Assembly (NCBI GenBank): GCA_039810585.1
Contig: JBDHXF010000009.1
Coordinates: 15,354-79,353, forward strand
Length of the DNA: 64,000 bases
Origin: JBBATK01 sp039810585
GTDB lineage: Bacteria > Bacteroidota > Ignavibacteria > Kapaibacteriales > NICIL-2
Reading direction: 5' to 3'
Shown here: one piece after another, positions 25,650-35,086 of the stretch
Layout: each line of letters begins with the position of its first letter
Position numbering within the stretch: position 1 is the stretch's first letter
Notes under the pieces: generated by a model
Seen by the model: the letters and a program-made list of their open reading frames with translations, nothing else
Told to the model about the DNA's origin: nothing
Databases searched by the model: none
Position numbers and translations under genes: made by a program

Positions 25650-26837
25650 ATGAGAAGTATTCCCTTTTTTCTGACTCTATCTCGAGAATCTCAACGAAAC
25701 ACTCTGGAGGCGCTCATCTTTGCCAGTGATGAGCCGCTCACCATGCGCACCCTGTATAAAGTCCTCGTGCTTGAAGATGGTTTGTATGCCGATCAAAATT
25801 CTACGAATGATGCACGAATGGACTGGGACGAAACGGATGCACAGGTTGTGGAATCCTCGTCTACAGAGCTGCAAGGCGCGGACGGTGATTCAGGAGATGT
25901 CGGCACACTAGACGCAGCCGATGCGAATGCCGAAGCAGATAGTGTATCCGGCCAAGCCACTACGCAGAGTGTGACGCCGAAAGGCAAGAAGGCTGAATCC
26001 GCCGCGAAGAAGAAAGGTCTGCCGGAACAAGCCGATCTCAGCAAACTGGTCTTGGAACTTGCTGACGAGATCAATAGTGCTCTGGAACAGTCGGAGCGAC
26101 CCTATCGTGTGGTTCGCATTGCCGGCGGATTGCAATTCGCTACAACCTCGGAGTTTGGCGAAGTGGTGGGTCGTTTGCTGAAGACACGAAACAAACGCCG
26201 ACTCTCCCAAGCTGCCTTGGAGGCGTTGTCGATCATTGCCTACAAGCAACCCATTTCCAAACCGGACATCGAGGCGATTCGCGGTATCAATTCCAATGAA
26301 GTGATTAATTCGCTGGTCGAGAAAAACCTGGTCACGATAGCCGGTCGCTCGGAAGCCCCGGGCAAACCCTTGTTGTACGGTACGACGGACGATTTCCTGC
26401 GCATGTTTGGTTTGCACTCTACCAAGGATCTGCCGAAGCTGCGCGAACTCGATGACCTCTTTCAAAACAAAGCGGCAGAGCTTGCCAGCGGTTTGGATAT
26501 TTCCGTGAAAACAAGTTCCAGTGAGCTTCTCGAGAAGATTCATTCTCTGGTTGAGAACGAACACAAAATCACCGAAGCTCATCAGCATGAACAAGAGCAA
26601 CAACAGCTGAGCGACGTCATTCCTATGGACGCCGACATCGACGAAGAAGAAAGCTCGGCACTAGTCGAATCCTCCGACGATGAACGAGATCAGAATGATG
26701 AAGACGCCGATCAGAATAGTGATGCCGATGAGTCTGATATCTCGGAAGCGTTCCATGATTCTGCAGAAGAGGTAGCGTCCGACGAGTTGGATGAAACCGA
26801 TCTTCAAGAACACGATGAACCCTTGAGCGAAGACTGA
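25650..26837 (+). CDS. scpB: segregation and condensation protein B, with insertion and acidic tail
   Basis: 395 residues, about twice the usual ScpB length. The two winged-helix domains are recognisable: RNTLEALIFASDEPLTMRTL, FATTSEFGEVVGRLL, LSQAALEALSIIAYKQPISK, IRGINSNEVINSLVEKNLV and GKPLLYGTTDDFLRMFGL. Between the first helices and the rest of domain one, residues about 46-130 are an Asp/Ala/Ser/Lys-rich insertion. Residues about 325-395 are an acidic tail like that of ScpA. It is part of the SMC-ScpAB condensin complex. It lies 40 bases after scpA, in the same operon. Confidence 0.92.
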   Translation: MRSIPFFLTLSRESQRNTLEALIFASDEPLTMRTLYKVLVLEDGLYADQNSTNDARMDWDETDAQVVESSSTELQGADGDSGDVGTLDAADANAEADSVSGQATTQSVTPKGKKAESAAKKKGLPEQADLSKLVLELADEINSALEQSERPYRVVRIAGGLQFATTSEFGEVVGRLLKTRNKRRLSQAALEALSIIAYKQPISKPDIEAIRGINSNEVINSLVEKNLVTIAGRSEAPGKPLLYGTTDDFLRMFGLHSTKDLPKLRELDDLFQNKAAELASGLDISVKTSSSELLEKIHSLVENEHKITEAHQHEQEQQQLSDVIPMDADIDEEESSALVESSDDERDQNDEDADQNSDADESDISEAFHDSAEEVASDELDETDLQEHDEPLSED

Positions 26838-26850
26838 ATCGACGACCAAA

Positions 26851-26873
26851 GAGCGCGTAGCGCGCTCGAATAA
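26851..26873 (+). repeat. GAATAA-tailed mini-hairpin (copy 4)
   Basis: Stem GAGCGCG / CGCGCTC, loop TAG, tail GAATAA, 13 bases after the scpB stop. Confidence 0.7.
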
Positions 26874-26937
26874 GAATCTCTCGCCGGTAGTATTTACTCA
26901 GCTCCGTGCTGATTTCCTGTACTTAACGCTTTGCCCC

Positions 26938-27702
26938 ATGCAACTGCATACCTACGAACGAGGACTCCGTGATCGGGTCGCCTTGGTAACCGGCGCCGCC
27001 TTAGGAAACGGCCGTGCCTTCTGTGAACGCCTAGCCGAAGAAGGAGCCCACATTGCCATCGCCGATATCGCCGACGCATCGGAAACAGTGGAGGCGGTGC
27101 AGGGTATTGGCTCGCGCGTTAAGGCCTACCGCGGTGATTTGTGCGACGAGCAGACCGTGCATTCCATCGTGCAGCAAGTACGCGAAGAGTTCGGTCGCAT
27201 CGACATCCTCATTCACAATGTAGGCATTTATGAAGAGGAACCATTTGAACTGCTGCGCTTCGAACAATGGAAGCGCATGATGCATGTGAGTTTGGACTCA
27301 CTCTTTCTTACCACGCATGCGGTGGTGCCCGTAATGAAGCAAGAGCAGTTTGGGCGCATCATCACGTTGTCGTCAGACACCGTGTGGCTGGGAACTCCAT
27401 ACCTCACCCACTACGCTACCGCCAAAATGGGAATGATCGGTTTTACACGCTCACTTGCCGCCGAAGTTGGAAAGTATGGTATAACTGTCAACACCATCAC
27501 CGTTGGTTTGACCGCCACCCAACGCGCTTCAGGCTCGCCGTTGTCAAGCTCAATCTTGCAACATATTCTTCCCACTCAAAGTGTCCACCGCGCCGACGAG
27601 CCGCACGATATTGCCAATGTGGTTGCCTTCCTGGCACTACCGGCATCCGGAATTATTACCGGACAAACGATTAATGTGGACGGTGGAGTAGCGCGACACT
27701 AA
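26938..27702 (+). CDS. short-chain dehydrogenase/reductase
   Basis: 254 residues. Classical SDR layout: nucleotide-binding VTGAALGNGR (a variant of TGxxxGxG), HNVG (variant of NNAG), catalytic Ser in IITLSSDTV and Tyr-Lys in THYATAKMG, then the C-terminal GQTINVDGG. It reduces or oxidises an NAD(P)-linked substrate that cannot be named. Closest in style to FabG-like 3-oxoacyl reductases. It is convergent with the SpoU methyltransferase. Confidence 0.9.
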   Translation: MQLHTYERGLRDRVALVTGAALGNGRAFCERLAEEGAHIAIADIADASETVEAVQGIGSRVKAYRGDLCDEQTVHSIVQQVREEFGRIDILIHNVGIYEEEPFELLRFEQWKRMMHVSLDSLFLTTHAVVPVMKQEQFGRIITLSSDTVWLGTPYLTHYATAKMGMIGFTRSLAAEVGKYGITVNTITVGLTATQRASGSPLSSSILQHILPTQSVHRADEPHDIANVVAFLALPASGIITGQTINVDGGVARH

Positions 27703-27739
27703 CGCGGGATCTGCATTCGGAACCTTCTCAAGAGATTCT

Positions 27740-27766
27740 TTATCATGCGGTGCGCTTCGCGCCGCA
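27740..27766 (-). repeat. degenerate GAATAA-type mini-hairpin (copy 5)
   Basis: On the minus strand TGCGGCGC-GAA-GCGC(A)CCGCA with tail TGATAA: one bulge and a diverged tail. It lies between convergent genes. Confidence 0.4.
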
Positions 27767-27873
27767 GCGTTCGTCGATGAGACAGGTCATTGTGTGCCAC
27801 CCGTTCAATGCTCCTCCAATTCTCTCCATTCATACTCCCTGAGCACATCAAATTCACGTGTGAGAACGATTGC

Positions 27874-28416
27874 TTAGGGTTGGAGCAGATGCCATTGACG
27901 GACTGCTTCAAACATTACGATCCCGGCGGCTACGCTTACATTGAGTGAGTGTTTAACGCCGTACATGGGAATCATGATACTGTCGTCGCACTGACGCAGT
28001 ACCTCATCACTAACACCTACCAGTTCGTTTCCAAGGATAAGACAGCAGGGGAAGAGGTCGAGTGACCACGAGTCATACACCCTGGCTGTGTCCGTCAACT
28101 CAACAGCGATGAGACGCTTCCCCTGGGAACGCAGGTCCTCTAAGGCCTCGTGTTCGTGACGATAGTAGCGATGGGGAACGGTGTCCACCGCCCCGAGCGC
28201 CGTTTTCTCAATTTCCTTTCGTGGCGGATGAGGAGTAAAACCACAGAGAATCAATTCCTCGATGCGTGCGGCATCAGCGCTGCGAAAGATAGATCCGACG
28301 TTGTAGAGACTCCGAACGTTGGTTAGGAGAACGGAGACAGGGTGCCGAGCGGTGTGCAACAGTTCCTCAGGCTTTAGCCTCTGCTCAAGCAGTTCTTCGT
28401 AAGGAAGTTTACGCAT
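27874..28416 (-). CDS. SpoU/TrmH-family RNA methyltransferase
   Basis: 180 residues from the ATG at 28416, which overlaps the upstream aminotransferase stop by eight bases. The longer frame to 28488 is rejected because it lies fully inside that gene. The SPOUT knot is visible: LLTNVRSLYNVGSIFRSADA (motif 1), CLILGNELVGVSDEVL (motif 2) and SLNVSVAAGIVMFEAVRQW (motif 3). These bind S-adenosylmethionine and the 2'-O of tRNA or rRNA ribose. Probably a ribose 2'-O-methyltransferase; the target site is not known. Confidence 0.9.
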   Translation of the reverse strand: MRKLPYEELLEQRLKPEELLHTARHPVSVLLTNVRSLYNVGSIFRSADAARIEELILCGFTPHPPRKEIEKTALGAVDTVPHRYYRHEHEALEDLRSQGKRLIAVELTDTARVYDSWSLDLFPCCLILGNELVGVSDEVLRQCDDSIMIPMYGVKHSLNVSVAAGIVMFEAVRQWHLLQP

Positions 28417-29605
28417 GCCCAAACACCTTCGGCATAGCTTCACAGAGCACTTCGTAATCGCCGCGTTCGTTGAACACCTGAGCTGCAATACGTAGCATGA
28501 GCTGAGTGCCTACCAGCATGACCGGTACTTCGATCCGAAACTCATCCCACAAGCGATCGTGCAAGGCTTCCGCTTCGTTAAAGGCGTCGTTGGATTGTAT
28601 GGGAAGAAGAATGGTGGCAAGACTGGCTAGCATGTCGACCGGACAGGGTGTTTCTTGTGGAACAACACGAAGCATGAGGTCGCGGGCTTCAATGGCCAGT
28701 GAGTTGTTATAGGACCGAACAGCATCCGCACCTAGTGCTTCGAAAAACTCCAAGCCGTCTACCGCGCAGAAGTAGGCGGACCAGTCCTTGGTTCCCCAAT
28801 AGTCGAATTCTTCCAGAAAGCTCTTTTTGTATCCGTGTGACGGTACCACGGGATGCGTCCACGACTGATGATCTCTGCGTGTCCACAGGAATGCTGAGCC
28901 TTTCGGAGCAAAGAGCCACTTGTGAAAATTGCCGCAATACCAGTCGGCATCGAGGGCACTCAAGTTGAGATCCAGCATACCCGGAGCATGCGCGCCGTCG
29001 ATGAGAACGAGGATGCCACGCTCGTGACAATCGCGAATAATGTCGGCGACCGGAAAGACAAGCCCCGAGGGTGACGTAACATGATCCACCACCACCAGGC
29101 GAGTGCGCTCAGTCATGGACTCAAGAAGTCGCTCACGTACCAGCTCCGCCGATGAAAGTGGAAAGGGAACGTCTGCTTCTACCACGCGAGCTCCGGTGAG
29201 CGAGCAAATGTGCAGCATGGTCTGACGCACTGCATTGTACACGTGGGTTGTAGTAAGCAACTCATCGCCGGGCTTCAGCTTTGGGATCATAGAGTGAAGC
29301 ACGCAACTGATTCCGGTACTGGCGTTTTCGACGAATACCAGATCCTGTGCATCGGCATGCATAAAGGTCGCCATGCGATTGGCAGCAGCACGAAGAGTCG
29401 GACTGAGTTTTCGCTTCACAAATTCAACTGGCTGCTCCTCAAACATTTCTTGCCATTGGCGTTGAGCATGGATAACCTTTTTGGGTGTGGCGCCAAAGGA
29501 TCCATTGTTGAGGAAGGTGATATCGCGACGCAGGAAAAATTGATCGCGTATGGCAGAGCCAAAGCTTGGGGAAGATGCTGGTTGGAGAAACGGAGAGCCG
29601 GACAT
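28409..29605 (-). CDS. class V aminotransferase, isopenicillin-N-epimerase-like
   Basis: 398 residues from the ATG at 29605 (MSGSPFLQPASSPS); the extension to 29659 is His-rich and unlikely. Fold type I PLP enzyme: FLNNGSFGATP at the N-terminus, ENASTGISCVLHS, the PLP-ring Asp in LVLIDGAHAPG and the Schiff-base Lys in CGNFHKWLFAPKG. This subgroup includes isopenicillin-N epimerases and cysteine-desulfurase-like enzymes. The actual substrate is unclear, and no beta-lactam genes are nearby. It is coupled by overlap to the SpoU methyltransferase gene. Confidence 0.85.
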   Translation of the reverse strand: MSGSPFLQPASSPSFGSAIRDQFFLRRDITFLNNGSFGATPKKVIHAQRQWQEMFEEQPVEFVKRKLSPTLRAAANRMATFMHADAQDLVFVENASTGISCVLHSMIPKLKPGDELLTTTHVYNAVRQTMLHICSLTGARVVEADVPFPLSSAELVRERLLESMTERTRLVVVDHVTSPSGLVFPVADIIRDCHERGILVLIDGAHAPGMLDLNLSALDADWYCGNFHKWLFAPKGSAFLWTRRDHQSWTHPVVPSHGYKKSFLEEFDYWGTKDWSAYFCAVDGLEFFEALGADAVRSYNNSLAIEARDLMLRVVPQETPCPVDMLASLATILLPIQSNDAFNEAEALHDRLWDEFRIEVPVMLVGTQLMLRIAAQVFNERGDYEVLCEAMPKVFGHA

Positions 29606-29713
29606 TTGTGTATGATTCGATTGGTGATGGTGGTGAACATGCACGACGATAATCGGCAATCATGGGAATGATATGCCAAAGTCTGCGTTACAAAGTGTCG
29701 TGTATTATTATGC

Positions 29714-32700
29714 TTAGGGTGTTTTCACAAAGCGCAGCATGAGATTGTCTCGCGCTGTACTCAAGCGCACAATATAGACTCCGGCTCGGAGCTGTGAGCA
29801 GTCCACCGGGACGTTGTGTGTCATAGGGCTCATCATGGAATTGTCCACCTCGCGTATGAGCACTCCCTTCAGATCATACAGAGCAATGCGTACTGTTGAG
29901 GCAGACTGTAGGCTAAACTGAAGGTGCATGATCGACTGAACAGGCGACGGACTAAGGGAGAATCCTGTCAGATCCGGATGACTATCCACAGAACTTGAAC
30001 CTTCGGTCACAAAGTTGCGAGGAACCGAGTATTCCCCCTGACCATCTACGTCGATGCTCGCGACGCGCCAATAGTAGCGTTTCGCGCTGAGAAGGTTCGT
30101 GAGGAACAAAGTTGTGTCACTCAGTACCGTATCGATTGTCGGAGTGGCAAAGCCGAAGACAGCAGACACTTGGAGGTGATAGGAGACTGCTCCGGATACC
30201 GGTGACCAAAACACACCCACATTGAGGGGCTGGTTGGTGGCTGCCAAATCCGGGCTTACGAGTACAGGAGCCTCAATGGCGGTGCGGAAAGTCCACACGT
30301 CCGAATACGAGCTAATACCACCGGCACCATAGGCTCGCACGCGCCAGTAGTAGTTCTTGCGACCCTGAATCAGTCCATCGATCTGAGCTTGTGTTGTCTT
30401 CACCGGATTGAGCGCATTAGTGATCGAGTTGAAGCTCGAATCCTGCGCAACATCCAGGCTATACACCGCCGTATTGGCGCTTGCTTTCCAGCTCAACACC
30501 TGGGAGCTCAGGATGGCATGCTGACCATTGGTCGGGTTCAATAGGGTCGGCTTTTCGGGTGCAGGCGGAAGATCCTGCACGGTTCCGGCGTACATCCCGG
30601 CGCCATGAGTGGCCACAGCCATGAAGTTGTCAGATTCTCGGTAGTCCATCATGGTGACCACGGCGTTGCCAATCGTTTGTGCGCCTTCTTGAACCCACAC
30701 CGTATTGATGCCATTGAGTAACGCTGTGCAGAAGAGTCCAACGCTGGTGCCGACATACACCAGACACTTTCCGTGAACGAAGGTGAACGTTGCCCATCGG
30801 CAGGATGGACCATTCCCCACACCATTTACAGAACCTTCCAGATTGCCGCCTACAGTCGACCACGTGCTTCCTCCGTCACTGCTGAAGAATAAGCTCTGTA
30901 CGTTGTAGTTCGAGAACACTACAAGAATGGAATCGGCATTATGAGGGTTGACGGCGATGCATTCGATATTGGCGGTGGTTCCTCGAGGGAAAGTCGAGCT
31001 GGTGATGTCAACCGGGTTTACGCTCGCCTGCATAGCATTATCCACGCGGTAAAGCGAGCCATCCTGAGTTCCGTAGTACAAACGCTCTGCGGGGACGGTC
31101 GATAACGACACGGCGCTGATGATTTTTGAAGTGCGCGGCACAGGCAGTGTATCAAATCCAAGAATATTATCCGGTTGCAACGTCCAGGTGTCTGCGGCTG
31201 AAACTGTAGCGTCCGAATACCGATACAGCGTGTGCTGGTAGGGCATGATCAAGCGCTTGTTGTTGGTGGGATCTAGGCAGAATGGATTAACGAACAGAAA
31301 ACTGTCGCGAGTGGTTCCTTTAGGGTCAATGCGTGAATAGTGAACCACATTTCCATTCGTGTCGAGCTGAAAGCGACCGGTTGAACCTTGTTGACTGGAC
31401 ATATACACATTGCCGTCGTTCGCAATGGCGCAGTAGGAGCCGTCGCCTCGGCCGGGGTTGGTCCATTCTTTGGTCGCGTCAAGCGATTTTCCACAGGCTG
31501 TTCCATTGTCCTGCAGTCCGCCGAGCATCAAGTGACTCGTCGTGGCATGGTCGATGGCACAGGTGTAGAACTGCGTTGTTTGATATCCGTTATTCAGCGA
31601 GGTCCACTGCACGGTACCGGCGCGAACGTTTTCCGTACGAAAAACTCCACCGTCGCAGCTGCAGATGGCGCGATCGGGATTGGAGGGGTAGAAAATGAGC
31701 TCGTGCTGATCCGGGTGATTGTTGGGGTACACTTCATAGAAGGGCAGCGTGGTTCCGGGGCCATATCCACCGCACCAGAACCACGTCGGCGTAGTGAATC
31801 CGTCGTCCGATCGATAGAGGTTTGTTCCTCCAACGTACACGACATCCGGATTTGTGGGATGCACACGTATATGGAGATCGTAGGATCCCTGGGATTGATA
31901 GTCGCCAAAAGTGCCTCCAAACTTGGGCAAGTTCTGACTGCGATCCTCCCAGCTCCCACCGCTTCCGCTTCCGTCACCACTGAGGTAATGATACTTATAC
32001 AACGAGGTCCAGTCTTCTGTGCCTCGATAATCCACCTCGCGAAATCCTGTGCCTTTGGTGTTGGCAAGGAAATAGACCTGCGATTCGTCGGAGGGGGCGA
32101 TACCGATGGCTATACGACCATACACGGTAGGCATGAAGGAGGGCGAGATGTTTGTCCAGGTCGTACCGTTTGTCGAGCGATAGATGCCCTTTACAGTACT
32201 GGTACCGGTTGGAGAACTTTGCTGAGAGATGGTGGCATAAAGAACACCGGTCGAGCTAATCGCCACTTCTGAAAAGTAGCCGTAGCCGTTTGCGAAACGA
32301 CCCAAGACTTGTGTCCAGGTTTGGCCGCCATCCGTGCTGCGTTGCACGCATCCCAAAGCCGTAGCTGCGTAGACCACATCGTTTGTGGTATTGGTAGGAT
32401 CGACCACGATGCGCCAGATGAATTCGAAAGAGTTATCCCATGACTCCGGTGTGTTGTTGTAGGTAGAGCTTAACGAAGTCCAGCTCTCACCGTTGTCTGT
32501 GGACTTGTACATCCCGCTCCCATTAAGCGAGGCTGAGTTGCCCCACAGTTCGCCGGTTCCGGCATACCAAATTTTTTGTTTTCCGGGTCGTGGGTCCTGG
32601 CACAGGCAGGTTGCGCCGAGCACGGACGACGGGGCGGTGGTCCGTCGCCAATGAGCTCCTCCATCAGTGGATTTCCAAATACCGCCGGACACCTGTCCTG

Positions 32701-33037
32701 CTAACAGCGTGGACTCATTACTGCGGTCGATGGCGATGGCACGGGTACGACCTCCAATGTTATAGGGGCCGGTTGGCTGCCAGTTGTTTTCCTGGATATG
32801 CTGTGCACCAAGGAGTGATTCACGAGTTGGAAGACCTTTGGCAAACTCCAGTTCCCGCGCTCGCATGTTGGGCGGAATTTGTCCGGTTGCCGGATCGCAC
32901 AAGCGCACGCGTTCCCATTCGGCTCGGCCATGAATGTCTTCTGCCTCCCCATCACATTGCTCTGAGTGAGGACGGACGATGAACGCCGATCCAAGTATCA
33001 ACAAGCTGGCAAGGAACTGAAAGAGAGGGCTGGACAT
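29714..33037 (-). CDS. large T9SS-secreted protein with sialidase-type propeller and FN3 domains
   Basis: 1107 residues from the ATG at 33037 (GGAG upstream; signal peptide MSSPLFQFLASLLILGSAFI). Residues about 80-820 contain repeated Asp-box (BNR) motifs such as KSTDGGAHW, KSTDNGESW, RSTDGGQTW and SSDGGSTW, typical of sialidase or sortilin-like beta-propellers. Two fibronectin-III-like domains follow (about 822-915 and 917-1010; each with YYWRVxAxxxxGxxxYS). The end is a T9SS type A sorting domain (IALYDLKGVLIREV, LRAGVYIVRLS, LMLRFVKTP). It is exported across the outer membrane and probably surface-attached. No glycosidase active site is evident, so an adhesive or binding role is as likely as enzymatic activity. 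Confidence 0.88.
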   Translation of the reverse strand: MSSPLFQFLASLLILGSAFIVRPHSEQCDGEAEDIHGRAEWERVRLCDPATGQIPPNMRARELEFAKGLPTRESLLGAQHIQENNWQPTGPYNIGGRTRAIAIDRSNESTLLAGQVSGGIWKSTDGGAHWRRTTAPSSVLGATCLCQDPRPGKQKIWYAGTGELWGNSASLNGSGMYKSTDNGESWTSLSSTYNNTPESWDNSFEFIWRIVVDPTNTTNDVVYAATALGCVQRSTDGGQTWTQVLGRFANGYGYFSEVAISSTGVLYATISQQSSPTGTSTVKGIYRSTNGTTWTNISPSFMPTVYGRIAIGIAPSDESQVYFLANTKGTGFREVDYRGTEDWTSLYKYHYLSGDGSGSGGSWEDRSQNLPKFGGTFGDYQSQGSYDLHIRVHPTNPDVVYVGGTNLYRSDDGFTTPTWFWCGGYGPGTTLPFYEVYPNNHPDQHELIFYPSNPDRAICSCDGGVFRTENVRAGTVQWTSLNNGYQTTQFYTCAIDHATTSHLMLGGLQDNGTACGKSLDATKEWTNPGRGDGSYCAIANDGNVYMSSQQGSTGRFQLDTNGNVVHYSRIDPKGTTRDSFLFVNPFCLDPTNNKRLIMPYQHTLYRYSDATVSAADTWTLQPDNILGFDTLPVPRTSKIISAVSLSTVPAERLYYGTQDGSLYRVDNAMQASVNPVDITSSTFPRGTTANIECIAVNPHNADSILVVFSNYNVQSLFFSSDGGSTWSTVGGNLEGSVNGVGNGPSCRWATFTFVHGKCLVYVGTSVGLFCTALLNGINTVWVQEGAQTIGNAVVTMMDYRESDNFMAVATHGAGMYAGTVQDLPPAPEKPTLLNPTNGQHAILSSQVLSWKASANTAVYSLDVAQDSSFNSITNALNPVKTTQAQIDGLIQGRKNYYWRVRAYGAGGISSYSDVWTFRTAIEAPVLVSPDLAATNQPLNVGVFWSPVSGAVSYHLQVSAVFGFATPTIDTVLSDTTLFLTNLLSAKRYYWRVASIDVDGQGEYSVPRNFVTEGSSSVDSHPDLTGFSLSPSPVQSIMHLQFSLQSASTVRIALYDLKGVLIREVDNSMMSPMTHNVPVDCSQLRAGVYIVRLSTARDNLMLRFVKTP

Positions 33038-33285
33038 GTGGTCTCCACTATGGTATGTCCTACAAATTCGTGAGCTTATTGCTGCCACGCAAATCGGTCT
33101 CTCATTCCGTTTCAGATGAAGGTATATGATCCTGTGTCAGGTCGCGTAGGCTGAAGACCGCACATTTGTCATTCTTCACACAATCTGCAGACCATCCCTG
33201 CGTTTTATGCCTTTTGGAAAACGATGGTCAACGTCGTCTTCCATAGCATGAATTAGTTCTTTACCACTCATGTACAGGAGGTTTT

Positions 33286-34020
33286 CTGCATCTCTCCCAC
33301 AACACCATACTTATCACAGGCGGAGCCAGCGGTATTGGATTTGGTCTCTCACAGCGCTTTTTACAACTGGGGAATCGGGTGATTGCCTGCGGACGCCGAC
33401 AGGATGTTCTCGATCACGCTACCTCTGTTCTGCCCGGTCTTATCACTCATCGTTGCGACGTTGAGCAGGAAAACGAACGCACTGCACTGTACGAGTGGAT
33501 CCGGGCGGAGTATCCGGAGACAAATGTGCTCATTAACAATGCCGGCATACAGAACTGGATGTCGCCATTTGATGCTGACTTTCTTCAACGTGCTCAGCAA
33601 GAAATTCATATCAACATTGAAGCCATTGTGCATTTAACATCACTCTTTGCGCAGTCTGACAAACTCAACACCGTGATGAATGTCAGCTCCGGTTTGTCTT
33701 TTGTCCCTCTCACCAAGACCCCGGTCTATTCTGCAACAAAAGCTTTTGTGCATTCTTATACCCAAAGCTCACGTGTGCTCCTGGCGTCGCGCGGTGTCGA
33801 GGTAATTGAGATTATTCCACCGGCGCTAAATACCGACTTGGGCGGCAAGGGTTTGCATGATCATGCGCCGCCGGTGAGTGACTTCATCGATGCCATATTC
33901 GCGCAGCTTGCTGAAGGCAAGCAGGAACTCACCTTTGGCTTCTCCGAATCTGTCGCCACGGGTGGACCCGAGCAATTGCGTGCGGCCTTTCAACGTTTGA
34001 ATGGTCTCTCCCAGAACTGA
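33286..34020 (+). CDS. SDR oxidoreductase (DltE-like) with apparent CTG start
   Basis: 244 residues if translation begins at CTG 33286. That codon is preceded by AGGAGG at 33276-33281 and gives M-HLSHNTILITGGASGIGFGL, matching the normal start of this family. The first ATG or GTG in frame (GTG at 33379) would remove the whole nucleotide-binding motif. Other motifs: LINNAGIQ, catalytic Ser in VMNVSSGLS and VYSATKAFVHSY. It is an NAD(P)-dependent oxidoreductase of unknown substrate. The quinone-oxidoreductase-like gene follows 86 bases downstream. Confidence 0.82.
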   Translation: MHLSHNTILITGGASGIGFGLSQRFLQLGNRVIACGRRQDVLDHATSVLPGLITHRCDVEQENERTALYEWIRAEYPETNVLINNAGIQNWMSPFDADFLQRAQQEIHINIEAIVHLTSLFAQSDKLNTVMNVSSGLSFVPLTKTPVYSATKAFVHSYTQSSRVLLASRGVEVIEIIPPALNTDLGGKGLHDHAPPVSDFIDAIFAQLAEGKQELTFGFSESVATGGPEQLRAAFQRLNGLSQN

Positions 34021-34106
34021 GTACTTCAATCAATTCAGCAGAGCCCGGTGCAACTCCTTCACCGTGAATCTCCAACAGTCCACTCAACCCTTATCACCAC
34101 ACATGT

Positions 34107-35075
34107 ATGAAAGCAGCAGTTGTCCATCAACTCGGAACCATCCCTTCTGTGGAGGAGTTTCAGGATGCACAGATTCAGAACGATTCTGAAGTGCTTGTGC
34201 GCGTCTTGGCTTCTTCACTTAAAAATTTGGACAAGCTTCGCGTTAGCGGAGCGCATTATAATTCCCATGCGCAGTTACCGGTTGTCGCCGGGATTGACGG
34301 AGTTGGGCAATTGGATGACGGTAGCGTGGTGTACGCGACGGGTCTCTCCGGCATGTTCGCCGAATACGCTCGCGTGCCGAAGGATCGCGTCTACCCTGTA
34401 CCTGCGGGCATTACAGCTGCACAAGCTGCTGCTTTGCCGAACGCCGTTCTAGGAGCTGCCGCTGCGTTGAGGTATCGAACGTCGATGATTGCAGGAGCGG
34501 TTGTGCTAGTGAACGGCGCCACCGGATTTACAGGCCGATTGGCAGTGCGGGCTGCGAAGCTGTACGGGGCTTCACGAGTGCTTGTGACGGGCAGAAATGC
34601 AGAGGCGTTGGAAGATTTGCGCACCATTGGCGCGGATGTTCTGCTGCCGCTGACCCTGAGCGACGAGGAGTTTCAGACCATGCTCGCCGAAGAGCATCAA
34701 AAGAACCCCATCGATATTGTGTTGGATTATACCTGGGGTCATCCGGTGGAACTCCTCTTGAAAGTGCTGCAAGGTTCGAGCGATCATGCGCGCCGCGTTG
34801 AAGTGGTGACGATCGGTCAGATGGCAGGCACGCACATCTCCCTCGCATCGGCAACGCTGCGAAGCACGGCAATTGACATTCGTGGCTCCGGTTACGGATC
34901 GCTATCGTCCGCACAGATTCACGAAACGCTGCGCATACTCTTTCCGCAGTTTTGCGAAGAAGTCAGCTCAGGTCGCCTGCCTCTCAAACTCATCGAAGCA
35001 CCGCTGGATCGATTGCCGGAATTGTGGACGGCCCCGGTGCCTTCATCCGAACGTATTGTGTTTACGATGATGTAG
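34107..35075 (+). CDS. zinc-type alcohol dehydrogenase / quinone oxidoreductase family protein
   Basis: 322 residues. MDR superfamily: an N-terminal GroES-like part (MKAAVVHQLGTIPSVEEF, VVAGIDGVGQ) and a Rossmann domain with AGAVVLVNGATGFTGRLAVRAAKLYGA. No structural-zinc cysteine cluster is visible, so it belongs to the zinc-free quinone-reductase-like group. It probably reduces a quinone or enone with NADPH; the substrate is unknown. Probably an operon with the SDR upstream. A perfect 60-bp palindrome begins 11 bases after the stop. Confidence 0.85.
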   Translation: MKAAVVHQLGTIPSVEEFQDAQIQNDSEVLVRVLASSLKNLDKLRVSGAHYNSHAQLPVVAGIDGVGQLDDGSVVYATGLSGMFAEYARVPKDRVYPVPAGITAAQAAALPNAVLGAAAALRYRTSMIAGAVVLVNGATGFTGRLAVRAAKLYGASRVLVTGRNAEALEDLRTIGADVLLPLTLSDEEFQTMLAEEHQKNPIDIVLDYTWGHPVELLLKVLQGSSDHARRVEVVTIGQMAGTHISLASATLRSTAIDIRGSGYGSLSSAQIHETLRILFPQFCEEVSSGRLPLKLIEAPLDRLPELWTAPVPSSERIVFTMM

Positions 35076-35086
35076 ACGGGAAACTA

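Noticed and set aside
31388..32272. 294-codon plus-strand open frame inside the large T9SS gene
   Set aside because: It is the antisense of a protein with clear BNR and sorting motifs; no family features of its own.
33379..33381. GTG as start of the SDR gene
   Set aside because: Would delete the whole cofactor-binding motif; CTG 33286 with AGGAGG fits better.
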